Assembly (NCBI GenBank): GCA_943788645.1
Contig: CALSRC010000004.1
Coordinates: 62,001 to 126,000 of the forward strand
Source: UA16 sp002292325
GTDB lineage: Bacteria > Bacteroidota > Bacteroidia > Flavobacteriales_D > Sanyastnellaceae
Direction: 5' to 3'
DNA length: 64,000 nt
Part shown: one piece after another, positions 56,060 through 64,000 of the stretch
Layout of the letters: the number at the start of each line of letters is the position of its first letter
Numbering within the stretch: position 1 is the first letter of the stretch
Position numbers and translations under genes: made by a program
The notes under the pieces: generated by a model
Seen by the model: the letters and a program-made list of their open reading frames with translations, nothing else
What the model was told of the DNA's origin: nothing
Database searches by the model: none

Positions 56060-58932
56060 CCGACAACAGGCAAGAGTGTCGTGAGCAGGTTATGGGTTTC
56101 TCGATATTTCTCAATTTCGAGGAGGAGGAGTTTGGGCATTAAATGCTGCGCGGTAACAGATTCTGACACCTTCTGGATCTCATGGGGTACCCCATGAAAA
56201 ATGACGTTGCCACCGGCTTCTCCACCACCCGGTCCAAGATCAATGAGGTAGTCCGCCTGAGCCATGACATCCAAATGGTGTTCGATGACCACGACGGTAT
56301 GCCCCATGTCAATAAGTGCATTGAGCGATATCAGTAGCTTTTGGACGTCGTGGGCATGCAATCCTGTCGTTGGTTCATCAAAGACAAACAGCGTGTGCTC
56401 TTGTCGATCCCCTCGAGACAGAAAAGTGGCAAGCTTGATCCGTTGAGCTTCCCCTCCACTCAGCGAATTGCTGCTTTGTCCTAAAGTAACGTATCCCAAT
56501 CCTACGTCTTGAAGCGGTTGGAGTTTGTTCAATAGGCGGTTTTGCGATGCGCTGATTTTCTTGTCGTCCGGAATTTGACCGAAAAAGGCGATGGCATCTT
56601 CCACTGTGAGTTGCAGAACATCTGCGATACTTTTCCCATTCCACTTAACGTCCAATATTTCATCTTGAAAGCGCCGGCCTTTGCACACATCGCATGTCAG
56701 TTTGATGTCTGCCATAAATTGCATTCCGATGGTGACTTGCCCTTCTCCTTCGCACGTCTCACATCTTCCACCGGTTACATTGAAGCTAAAATGTGCAGGT
56801 TTGTAACCTCGCGCCTTTGCTATGCCCGTGCTGGAAAACAAGCCCCGGATTTCGTCGTAAGCTTTGACGTAGGTCACGGGATTGCTGCGTGAGGATTTGC
56901 CAATGGGATTTTGATCGACAAATTCGAGTGCACCAATTTTGTGGGTGCTGCCAGCTAACGTTCCAATGGATGATGCTACACTTCCTAATCCTTCCAATTC
57001 AGCTCGCATAAGGGGCATGAAGACTTCCGTAATCAGCGTACTCTTACCTGAGCCGCTTACCCCTGTCACAGCTGTGAGTGCATGGAGCGGAAACCGTGCA
57101 TTGACACCTTTCAGGTTATTCTTGTGAGCATCGATGATTTCGATGAAATCCGGTCCGATTTTGCGGGGCACCTTGGCACCGACTGTGAGATGACCGTTCA
57201 GATAAGCCGCTGTTAGCGACGGGTGATCAGCCTTCAATCCTTCCCATGAAGGGGCGTCACCTGCAAAAACCAATTCACCGCCTAAGCTTCCTGCAAGGGG
57301 CCCAAGATCAATTAAATGATCTGCCGATCGCATAATATCCTCGTCGTGCTCGACCACGACAACGGTATTTCCGATATCCCTTAGTTGCTGAAGAATGCCG
57401 ATGAGTCGTTTCGTGTCTTCCGGATGAAGTCCTATACTTGGTTCGTCCAAGACATACGTGCTTCCGACCAAGCTGCTCCCCAAGCAGGTGCTCAACGAAA
57501 TGCGTTGTGATTCCCCGCCACTCAGTGTTTTGCTTGAACGGTCGAGGGTCAAATAGCCGACACCTACATCACAGAGGTAGCGCAGCCGACTTGAAACTTC
57601 TTGAATGAGGCGTTGTCCGATTTCAGTATCTGTAGCAGACAAAACCAAGGCATCCACCCATTGCAACGCCTCGGATGCAGACAAACGAAGCAGGTTCGGC
57701 AATGTTGACCCACCTATGAAGACATTTTGAGCTCCTCGGCCCAATCGAGTTCCTTGGCATTCGCTGCATTGGGTGCGTCCTCGGTACCGGCTGAGCATTA
57801 CGCGAAACTGAATCTTGTAACTCTTCTCTTCCAGGTAAGCAAAGAACGCATTGAGTCCTTTGAACCCTTTGGCCCCAGTCCAGACCAAAGACTTCTGTTC
57901 TTCGGTCAATTCTCGCCAAGGAGTGTGGATGGGCAGCCCGTGGTCTCGAGCAGCTATGCACATGCGTTGCTTCCATTTTCCCATGCGTTCACCTCTCCAG
58001 CAAGCAATGGCGTCGTCAAAGAGGCTTAAGCGTGGGTCTGGAATAACGCGTTCGGGATCGACACCTATGACATGTCCGAACCCCTCACAGCGACTGCATG
58101 CGCCAATGGGGCTGTTGAAAGTGAAAAGTTCAGGACTTGGTTCGGGAAAACTCAGCCCATCGCGTTCGAACCGATCATTGAATTCCCACATGGATTGATC
58201 ATCCGGAAAGTGCAAGAAACAAGTTCCATTGCCTTCAAAAAATGCCGTTTCAACAGAATCAAAAACGCGTGAAGAAAAATCACCATTTTCAGAATCATGC
58301 GTGTCGGGCGTAACCAGTCGGTCGACAACGAGTTGCCACGTTTCGGATTCATGTCCAGAGTCCAAAGCATCAGCGATAGGATGTGCGGTGCATTGAGCAT
58401 CCAAAACGCGGCTAAATCCTTGCTGCTGTAATATTTCCAATTGTTGGGGCCACGTACGGTCCGCTTTTTTGAGAATGGGACAGGCAATGAGAAACCGCTG
58501 TCCCGCAGGCAACTTGAGCAGTTGATCAAGTACGTCTTCTGGTCGATCTTTCTTGACGCGCTCCCCACTAACGGGTGAAATGGTTTGTCCAATCCGTGCG
58601 AAAAGCAAGCGCAGGTGATCGTGGATTTCAGTTCGTGTAGCAACGGTGGATCGAGGTCCACCTGAAGAGGTACGTTGTTCAATGGCAATGGCAGGCGATA
58701 TGCCTTCGATGGAGTCCATGTCAGGTTTATCGAGCCGCCCCAAGAACTGACGCGCGTAACTGCTCAAGCTTTCAACGTATCGACGCTGACCTTCTGCATA
58801 GAGCGTGTCAAAGGCTAGAGAGCTCTTGCCTGAGCCCGAGAGCCCGGTGATGACCGTCCACTTTTTCTTAGGGATGGTGACATCGATGTTTTTGAGGTTG
58901 TGCTCTCTTGCACCTTTGATCCGGATCTCCAT
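56029..58932 (-). CDS. uvrA: UvrABC excinuclease subunit A
   Basis: A 967-aa DNA damage sensor of nucleotide excision repair. It has two ABC ATPase halves: Walker A GLSGSGKSS near 31 and GVSGSGKST near 635, signatures LSGGESQRISLS and LSGGEAQRIKLA. Zinc modules are visible as CSRCEGFGH, CSECQGTRLG, CETCEGEG and CDVCKGRRF. The UvrB-binding region near 120-240 is present but divergent. The tail after residue 935 is longer than in E. coli UvrA. It is followed by msrB with a 31-base overlap. No LexA-like box was recognised upstream. Confidence 0.93.
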   Translation of the reverse strand: MEIRIKGAREHNLKNIDVTIPKKKWTVITGLSGSGKSSLAFDTLYAEGQRRYVESLSSYARQFLGRLDKPDMDSIEGISPAIAIEQRTSSGGPRSTVATRTEIHDHLRLLFARIGQTISPVSGERVKKDRPEDVLDQLLKLPAGQRFLIACPILKKADRTWPQQLEILQQQGFSRVLDAQCTAHPIADALDSGHESETWQLVVDRLVTPDTHDSENGDFSSRVFDSVETAFFEGNGTCFLHFPDDQSMWEFNDRFERDGLSFPEPSPELFTFNSPIGACSRCEGFGHVIGVDPERVIPDPRLSLFDDAIACWRGERMGKWKQRMCIAARDHGLPIHTPWRELTEEQKSLVWTGAKGFKGLNAFFAYLEEKSYKIQFRVMLSRYRGRTQCSECQGTRLGRGAQNVFIGGSTLPNLLRLSASEALQWVDALVLSATDTEIGQRLIQEVSSRLRYLCDVGVGYLTLDRSSKTLSGGESQRISLSTCLGSSLVGSTYVLDEPSIGLHPEDTKRLIGILQQLRDIGNTVVVVEHDEDIMRSADHLIDLGPLAGSLGGELVFAGDAPSWEGLKADHPSLTAAYLNGHLTVGAKVPRKIGPDFIEIIDAHKNNLKGVNARFPLHALTAVTGVSGSGKSTLITEVFMPLMRAELEGLGSVASSIGTLAGSTHKIGALEFVDQNPIGKSSRSNPVTYVKAYDEIRGLFSSTGIAKARGYKPAHFSFNVTGGRCETCEGEGQVTIGMQFMADIKLTCDVCKGRRFQDEILDVKWNGKSIADVLQLTVEDAIAFFGQIPDDKKISASQNRLLNKLQPLQDVGLGYVTLGQSSNSLSGGEAQRIKLATFLSRGDRQEHTLFVFDEPTTGLHAHDVQKLLISLNALIDMGHTVVVIEHHLDVMAQADYLIDLGPGGGEAGGNVIFHGVPHEIQKVSESVTAQHLMPKLLLLEIEKYRETHNLLTTLLPVVGCSSSSTSTN

Positions 58933-59053
58933 TCGCTTTTGTTAACACTCCAAAACCCCTCTGGGTTTCAATTGGACGAAATTATGATGTATATTAGTGG
59001 GAGTAACGAATTAAACACACGCGATAGAAACATTTTACGCTTCAAAGTAAGGC

Positions 59054-59072
59054 CCCGAATTCTTCGGGTTTT
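59054..59072 (+). terminator. Short hairpin with T-run in the leader of the sigma factor gene
   Basis: CCCGAA (59054-59059) pairs with TTCGGG (59063-59068), followed by TTTT. It lies 25 bases before the ECF sigma start, with an overlapping alternative pairing GGGT/ACCC just after it. It could be a leader attenuator or a chance structure. Confidence 0.4.
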
Positions 59073-59097
59073 GTATTACCCTTAACTGCGTAAAATT

Positions 59098-59682
59098 ATG
59101 CGTGCGTCACTCTCAGACCAACAGTTGATTTCTTTGTACCTCTCTGGGGACGAAGCTGCGTTCGAAACACTTTTGAACCGACATCAACAACAAGTTTTTT
59201 CCAAAATCTTCTTCATTGTTCGCGATCGCGATCTAGCCAATGATCTTTTTCAAGATACCTTTATCAAGGTCGTTAATACGTTGAAGAAAGGTAAGTACAA
59301 TGAAGAAGGAAAATTCCTGCCATGGGTAATGAGGATTGCTCACAATATCAGCATTGACCACTTCCGTCGTGGTAAAAAAATGCGCATGCTGCGCGCTACG
59401 GATGAGTTTGATGTTTTCGATACAATGCAATCCGATGAGTTGCATGCGGAGGATCGGCTCATACGGGACCAAATCCACCAAGATGTTCGGGATTTGCTTG
59501 AGACACTTCCTGAGGAACAGCGTGCAGTGGTGCACATGCGAATTGAACGAGAAATGAGCTTTCAAGAAATTGCAGACGAGACGGGGGTGTCCATCAATAC
59601 CGCGCTCGGTCGAATGCGCTATGCATTGATTAACCTGCGAAGGGCCGTGGATGAGAGTGGAGTCGAGTTGACTTTGAATTAA
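59098..59682 (+). CDS. ECF-type RNA polymerase sigma factor
   Basis: A 194-aa sigma-70 family protein. Region 2 contains NDLFQDTFIKVVNTL near residue 43 and FLPWVMRIAHNISIDHFRRGKK near 75-96; region 4 contains LPEEQRAVVHMRIEREMSFQEIADETGVSINTALGRMRYAL near 143-182, the -35-binding helix-turn-helix. No anti-sigma gene follows. The downstream 56-aa gene is the only co-oriented neighbour. Regulon unknown; regulation may involve the leader hairpin at 59054. Confidence 0.93.
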   Translation: MRASLSDQQLISLYLSGDEAAFETLLNRHQQQVFSKIFFIVRDRDLANDLFQDTFIKVVNTLKKGKYNEEGKFLPWVMRIAHNISIDHFRRGKKMRMLRATDEFDVFDTMQSDELHAEDRLIRDQIHQDVRDLLETLPEEQRAVVHMRIEREMSFQEIADETGVSINTALGRMRYALINLRRAVDESGVELTLN

Positions 59683-59752
59683 ATCTTTGCAGACATGCAA
59701 TAGTATCCAATGGACGCCGTTATGGGGAATAGAAACCTCAAAACAAAGGCTC

Positions 59753-59923
59753 ATGGCGCATTGTACAATTGAAGAGTTGACATCCGATTGGTTCGACGCA
59801 ACCGCAGAATCGATTCAGAAAATGCCCCGTTCTAGTAGTGTCCGCAACATCCTTCAGTATTCTGCAGGGTTGAGGGCGACCAAGACGGAAAAATTTGGAA
59901 CTTTTACTGGGTTGATGAACTGA
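59753..59923 (+). CDS. 56-aa protein downstream of the ECF sigma factor
   Basis: A small soluble protein, ATG at 59753, TGA at 59921-59923. It contains WFDATAESIQKMPRSSSVRN then ILQYSAGLRATKT, which reads as two amphipathic helices. A longer in-frame start at 59687 sits almost on the sigma stop and gives an unconvincing N-terminus. It lies 70 bases after the sigma gene and ends 20 bases before a terminator, so both are probably on one mRNA. It may modulate the sigma factor, but that is a guess from position only. Confidence 0.65.
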   Translation: MAHCTIEELTSDWFDATAESIQKMPRSSSVRNILQYSAGLRATKTEKFGTFTGLMN

Positions 59924-59943
59924 TTGATCGATCTGTCAGCACG

Positions 59944-59971
59944 AAAAAAGCCGCTTCATGCGGCTTTTTTT
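59944..59971. terminator. Bidirectional Rho-independent terminator
   Basis: AAAAAAGCCGC and GCGGCTTTTTT around a TTCAT loop, with T-runs on both strands. It serves the sigma factor unit and the convergent exonuclease gene. Confidence 0.9.
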
Positions 59972-59983
59972 GTTGGCCAAAAC

Positions 59984-61342
59984 CTAGTCGGATGGTGGAT
60001 GCACGATTCGCAATTTCAACGCACCCAATTCAAACTCTTGCATGGCGTGTTGTACAATTGCGTCACTGGTAGCCGAGCTGGCTTTCGGGTCGACTAACAA
60101 CTCGATTTCTTCGAAATGCTCCACGGTCTCATTCGTGAATGCCCAACCTTTTACATGTTCGCCCTCCATTAGCACCACAGCCTGTTCGTCTTCTTCACGT
60201 CCGCGATCCACGATCGCCCAATGCTCCCGATGTTGCGCATGGTTCATCAGTTTTTGCATCGAAGCGTTGTGTGCATCGCGTGCTTCATCTGGCACGGTGC
60301 CGCCGTGGCCATCGGAGCCAAGTCCGAGCAATTCGGGTGCGAGATTGAATTCATCGGCACAGCGATGAAGCCAAGCTCGTGCATCATCTTCTCGGCGAAA
60401 CCATCGAATCGCGTGCTTCACGTGACGCTGGCGTTGCAGGTGGAATCGGCTGAACCCACGCTGGTCCATGTAAGGAACAATGGCCGTTCGAACGGGAATC
60501 GACTTTTGCGCTCGATTATGGATGGGCCAGTGCTTTCGAATTAATTCGTCTTCCAACAGCCGAGCCATTAATACCGAACCGGTTGCCTCACCTTCGATAT
60601 GGTAAATGTCACGGAGAAATGCCTGTCTCCGCGCTGACTTCATCGTTCCATTAAAGTGCGTCCGAACGCGGTGTCGAACATTGTGCGACATGCCAATGTA
60701 GATCGGCGTTCCTTTTTGATTCAAGAACCGATACACACCGGGAGAGGTGGGCAATGCTTCAAAGTCTGATGCAGCGACATGCTGAGGAAGCCACGATTCA
60801 CGTTCTCCGTGTCTTAGCATGCTCTTCACCAGCTCGCTTGCGCGCTCCTTTGCCATCATCTGGTGAAACAACTCCACCGTCGCAGCACAATCACCCATGG
60901 CGCGGTGCCGCGCATCATTTTTGATGCCTAGGTCGCCGCAAATGCGGCCCAGACTGTAGCTGCCGTGCCCGGGTAATAATTTACGTGCCAGTCGAACGGT
61001 ACATAGTTTTTTGCTCTTCCAAACCCTCCCCATGGTTTCAAAGTGCCCTCGGATAAAGGCATAGTCAAAACCGACATTGTGCGCAACAAAAATGCAATCA
61101 TTCAGCCACTCCTCCAGTTCATCTGCGACGGCTTCGAAGGTCGGAGCGGCTTCTAGCATCTCATCGGTAATCCCTGTGAGTTTCGTGATGTGCATAGGAA
61201 TAGGAAGACCGGGATCAATAAGGGTTTCCCAGCGTTCTAATTCACGAGATCCATCGCTTATGACGACAGCTATTTCGGTGATTCCGTGCCCTTTGGCGTG
61301 GGAACCGGTGGTCTCGATGTCGACGATGGCGTAACGTGTCAT
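59984..61342 (-). CDS. DnaQ-like 3'-5' exonuclease fused to a GIY-YIG nuclease domain
   Basis: A 452-aa fusion. The N-terminal DEDDh exonuclease has Exo I YAIVDIETTGS (residue 3), Exo II HNVGFDYAFI near 93 and Exo III HRAMGDCAA near 145. A GIY-YIG domain as in UvrC/Cho begins at SPGVYRFLNQKGTPIYIGMS near 197 with the catalytic Arg region after it (HNVRHRVRTHF). The last 170 residues are family-specific. This fusion is known in Bacteroidota and Actinobacteria and is thought to act in DNA repair or editing; the true role is unsettled. Confidence 0.9.
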   Translation of the reverse strand: MTRYAIVDIETTGSHAKGHGITEIAVVISDGSRELERWETLIDPGLPIPMHITKLTGITDEMLEAAPTFEAVADELEEWLNDCIFVAHNVGFDYAFIRGHFETMGRVWKSKKLCTVRLARKLLPGHGSYSLGRICGDLGIKNDARHRAMGDCAATVELFHQMMAKERASELVKSMLRHGERESWLPQHVAASDFEALPTSPGVYRFLNQKGTPIYIGMSHNVRHRVRTHFNGTMKSARRQAFLRDIYHIEGEATGSVLMARLLEDELIRKHWPIHNRAQKSIPVRTAIVPYMDQRGFSRFHLQRQRHVKHAIRWFRREDDARAWLHRCADEFNLAPELLGLGSDGHGGTVPDEARDAHNASMQKLMNHAQHREHWAIVDRGREEDEQAVVLMEGEHVKGWAFTNETVEHFEEIELLVDPKASSATSDAIVQHAMQEFELGALKLRIVHPPSD

Positions 61343-61440
61343 GGCGGTATTGGGAATGCAAAGTTCGTTGAAGAATCACGAATTAATGCGGTCACTCCGT
61401 CATCTATCTACGTTGTCTGATGGTTCAAGCGGAATGGCTG

Positions 61441-61448
61441 TAAATTTG
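61441..61448 (+). promoter_or_regulatory. TAnnTTTG box four bases before a start codon
   Basis: TAAATTTG, then TGCT, then the ATG at 61453 of the cyclophilin lipoprotein. Confidence 0.6.
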
Positions 61449-61452
61449 TGCT

Positions 61453-62297
61453 ATGCGAGTTGGTCAATGGAGAACCTTGGAGAAAGCAGTTGTTTTCATG
61501 AGCTTGTGCGCAATGGGTTGCGGCTCATCATCAAGTCCCGAACGAGAGATTGGAGATAATCCGACGCCGACGAACCAAGAGGAGAAAATTGAGAAGGGGA
61601 CCGACTCAGCAGCTGTGGCAGTGAAAGCTAAAATTCTCGCGTATCCCCCTTTAACCGATGTGAATTGTTCCAAATTTTTGACGGATTGGAGGATGGAGCA
61701 TCCGGAGTTTGAAGGGAAATTTATTGAGGTGCAAACGCAATTCGGTGCGATGACCCTTGAACTATTTGATGATGTAGCGTTGCACGCATCAAATTTTCGC
61801 TACAAAGTGGAACGGGATTATTATGCACCCAGCGAATTTGTTCGGGTGGTGCCAGAATTTGTCGTGCAAGGTGGAAATTCTGAAGACACCCGTGCGCAAG
61901 AATTGCGCTGGTTGATTGGCAAGCATACGTTGCCGAGCGAATTCAAGGATGAATACCGGCATTTTCGTGGCGCTCTCGCAATGGGGAGAACGTACCAAGG
62001 CAATCCTGAGAAACGCTCTTCGTCTTATGATTTTTACATTGTAGTGGGACGTGACGTTTCGGAAGTTGAATTGCAAAGAATCGAGCGAGAGAAAGGGCTT
62101 TCCTATTCTCAGGCTCAAAGACAACGATATTACACCGAAGGTGGGACACCGCATTTGGACGGTGAGCATACGGTATTTGGGCAGCTGATTGAGGGGTTTG
62201 ATGTCCTTAGACCGGCTGTCCCAGGTTGCCGACCGATGCGAGCGATTGGCCATTGCAACGTCTGGAGATGCAGGTTTCAGGCTGTAAATTAGAGTGA
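61453..62297 (+). CDS. Cyclophilin-type peptidyl-prolyl isomerase, lipoprotein (two extra bases near the 3' end)
   Basis: Corrected length 280 aa. It has a lipoprotein signal (MSLCAMGCG, Cys near 23), a polar linker, and a cyclophilin domain from about 95 (VQTQFGAMTLELFDD, FVRVVPEFVVQGGN, FRGALAMGRT, HTVFGQLIEGFDVL). An insertion around 205-230 is family-specific. As written the end reads RPAVPGCRPMRA and stops at 62290-62292. Removing one base near 62207 and one near 62232 restores the expected LDRLSQVATDASDWPLQRL ending, with TGA at 62295-62297. It should help fold exported proteins. Confidence 0.85.
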
Positions 62298-62300
62298 ACG

Positions 62301-63359
62301 ATGGAGCGAAGACGACATAGGTGGATTGGCATGGCCGTGTGGGCTGCGCCATCTGCTGCAATATTGCTTCATTCAGTTCCTGGAGCGTCTCAAGAGCTGG
62401 GACGACTGGGAGGAGTATGATGCAGCGGTATGTTCCGGCTCGGAAGGGCAGTCGAATTCGCCTTCAACTTCGGAGTCTACCAGGCGTCACCACAAGGCGG
62501 CCAATGAATTTTTCAGCGGCTATGCCGGAGAGGTCTACGAGCTCAATGACCCCATCGGCCAACCTCATGACCATCGAGGAGCGACTTGCGGGTCTACAAC
62601 CCCAAGCAGCGTCGTTTGGAGTCAGGTGATGAACAGCATTGGGTTGGAAGCAAGGCGAGTTCCGTTACATCGAATACCCCGTGTACAGCGAGGCGCTGAA
62701 ACGGTTGTACGGGATGCGCTATGCCCCGGCCTCGCTTCATGGGATTGCAGACGATGCTGTTCTTCAACCCCGAGAGCGCACTTTACGCTTGCACATCGAC
62801 GCCATCAACGGCTTGAAGTCGGAGGGCGCTTGGAACATCGTCTCCAAGTGACGATCGATCCACCGGCGGTGGGTTCGGAAAATCGCCGGCACGTTCGGGT
62901 TCTTTAGTGAGGAGGACCGGTTCCAATTGTCGCTGGGCTACCGCACCGCGGCCTACATCACCGACGAGGTGAGTTGGGTGTTTGAGCTGGGTGGGAACGA
63001 TGCTGGCGACTCAGCTGGACCAGCATTATGTCCGCATTCAAAACCAGAATTACCAGCTGCTCACGGCGCCCATCGGCAACGGCCAGTTCCAGAACCCGAC
63101 CTCGACCATGACCTCTACGGGTTTTGGCGGCTACGGCGGTCTCGGAGTGTCGAGCTGTTCTTTGAAGAGGGGGGCAATCTGATGCTCACGGCGCGCGTCA
63201 GCCGTGACAGCGTCCGCATGGGCACCTACGAAGACGACCTGTGGCAAGGAGCCTTGTACCTCACCTGGGTCATTCCGCCGCAAGTCGGGAGATTTCATCC
63301 GTGCGAGCTTTTGACAACCTGGGAGATTGAGCCTTCGCTATGTCAATCGTTTCACCTGA
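62301..63359 (+). pseudogene. Probable outer-membrane or secreted protein, broken by many frameshifts
   Basis: It starts 3 bases after the cyclophilin stop with a clear signal peptide (MERRRHRWIGMAVWAAPSAA). After about 40 residues the reading hops between frames: FAFNFGVYQASPQGG, NEFFSGYAGEVYELNDPIG, LMTIEERLAGLQPQAASFG, FRYIEYPVYSEALKRLYGM, FFSEEDRFQLSLGYRTAAY, STGFGGYGGLG and MLTARVSRDSVRMGTYEDD, ending LRYVNRFT and TGA. Beta-strand patterns and the aromatic ending suggest a barrel. At least six indels in 1.06 kb, far above the rest of the window, suggest poor sequence near the end of a contig. Exact product not recognised. Confidence 0.45.
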
Positions 63360-64000
63360 GTCGCTGTAAAAATCGTGCTTCGTACCGAACGATGCACCGC
63401 TGTGAGCGGTGGGTTGTCATCTCCCCAGCTTGAAAGGCGCGAAGCGCTTGCAAGCCCATCCAGGCCCTCTGCGTAATCCTTTTCAGCTCACACTTGCTGC
63501 GCGAGATTGAACCAGTTGCATCGCCGCGTAATGCAGATGGCCAACGGCAGGTCGGTCGACATGCAACATCCCCAAGCCCAATTCCGAGTATATCCCGTGC
63601 GCTGGGTCCTCGCTTCTCCAACATCGGTCCATACCGGACTCGCCAGCATCTTGAGCAATTCCCGCAAGGCGGAAGGGATCCTCCACGTTGCATCGAGCAC
63701 AGCGCCCAGTTCTGCACGGTCCTGCGAAACGCGTAGAACGCCCGTTCGTCCGATTGGAAGGCGTGGTGCAGCACCCATGCGCCTTTTTGAAGGCGAACGC
63801 TCGCATATTCCTCGCGATTCCGCATTGCATATCGAGCAGCGAAAGCAGCGCTGCAATCTTCGGCGGATCCGCGGCAATTCGCTTTGCTGCGGCCTTTACT
63901 GCGGCTATTCCGCAACCGGATCGCCCTTGCGCAGGGTGGGCATCAGAGGGGATAGAAGCGTCAGTGTGCGGTCAAACGAGCGTTCTGCAGACGAAACAGG
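63352..64000 (-). pseudogene. Broken minus-strand gene, HEAT-like, running off the window
   Basis: Three overlapping minus-strand frames each hold protein-like pieces that seem to join: EYASVRLQKGAWVLHHAFQS, then RAELGAVLDATWRIPSALRE, then LELGLGMLHVDRPAVGHLH-like text, then ELKRITQRAW near the end. The helical pieces resemble HEAT-type proteins of Bacteroidota. The joins need several indels, as in the adjacent gene. This is a weak call; it may be only part of a gene that begins beyond the right edge. Confidence 0.3.

Noticed and set aside
63391..63410. Hairpin CACCGCT/AGCGGTG as a terminator
   Set aside because: It has no T-run on either strand and lies in a poorly resolved part of the sequence.

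Overview
The window is a 64 kb piece of a Bacteroidota chromosome. It is most likely from an aquatic Flavobacteriales lineage of the Cryomorphaceae/Schleiferiaceae kind; the phylum is secure and the family is inference. Evidence: secreted proteins with type IX secretion (T9SS) sorting domains of types A and B, a PorP/SprF-family membrane protein, SprB-like repeats, an S46 dipeptidyl-peptidase, Cys-rich GCTD...NYD...DDGSC repeats, and promoters of the Bacteroidota form TAnnTTTG. I saw no tRNA, rRNA, insertion sequence, prophage or CRISPR array.

Layout. 0-15 kb: aat, a NUDIX hydrolase, a HEAT protein, a methylcrotonyl-CoA-carboxylase-type carboxyltransferase, an iron/cobalamin-type ABC importer, a metallophosphoesterase, ettA-gluQ, then a minus-strand group of thioredoxin-like protein, esterase, xerD and a SPOR-like protein. 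15-21.5 kb: rpmE2, a lipoprotein, ribBA diverging from def, a TPR lipoprotein, fbaA-pgi. 21.5-30.3 kb: two long acidic repeat proteins around an SLC45-type sugar transporter. 30.3-39 kb: ribA, a DUF819 membrane protein, an FKBP isomerase, yaaA, a T9SS protein, threonine aldolase, an S46 peptidase and a 42-aa membrane protein. 39-45 kb: a T9SS protein with a lysyl oxidase domain, followed 22 bp later by a CotH-kinase T9SS protein. 45-50.7 kb: a small membrane protein, an EamA transporter, an IcmF-type mutase, rluF. 50.8-55.6 kb: SprB-like protein, PorP/SprF and a standalone domain protein. 55.6-64 kb: msrB, uvrA, an ECF sigma factor with a small follower, a DnaQ/GIY-YIG fusion, a cyclophilin lipoprotein and a badly frameshifted end.

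Main observations. (1) Ten genes carry TAnnTTTG (one with a single mismatch) exactly four bases before the start codon, which suggests leaderless mRNAs; the signal also supports a small gene and several start choices. (2) The lysyl oxidase domain keeps the copper His triad and both residues that form the lysine tyrosylquinone cofactor, and it sits in an apparent operon with a secreted CotH kinase, a possible surface-matrix modification pair. (3) An unnamed domain of about 170 residues occurs six times in three genes. (4) Riboflavin synthesis looks split between a RibBA whose cyclohydrolase half has lost its zinc ligands and a separate intact RibA. (5) At least twelve single-base indels, nearly all in short homopolymers, break otherwise intact genes; they look like sequence errors, and corrected reading frames are given.
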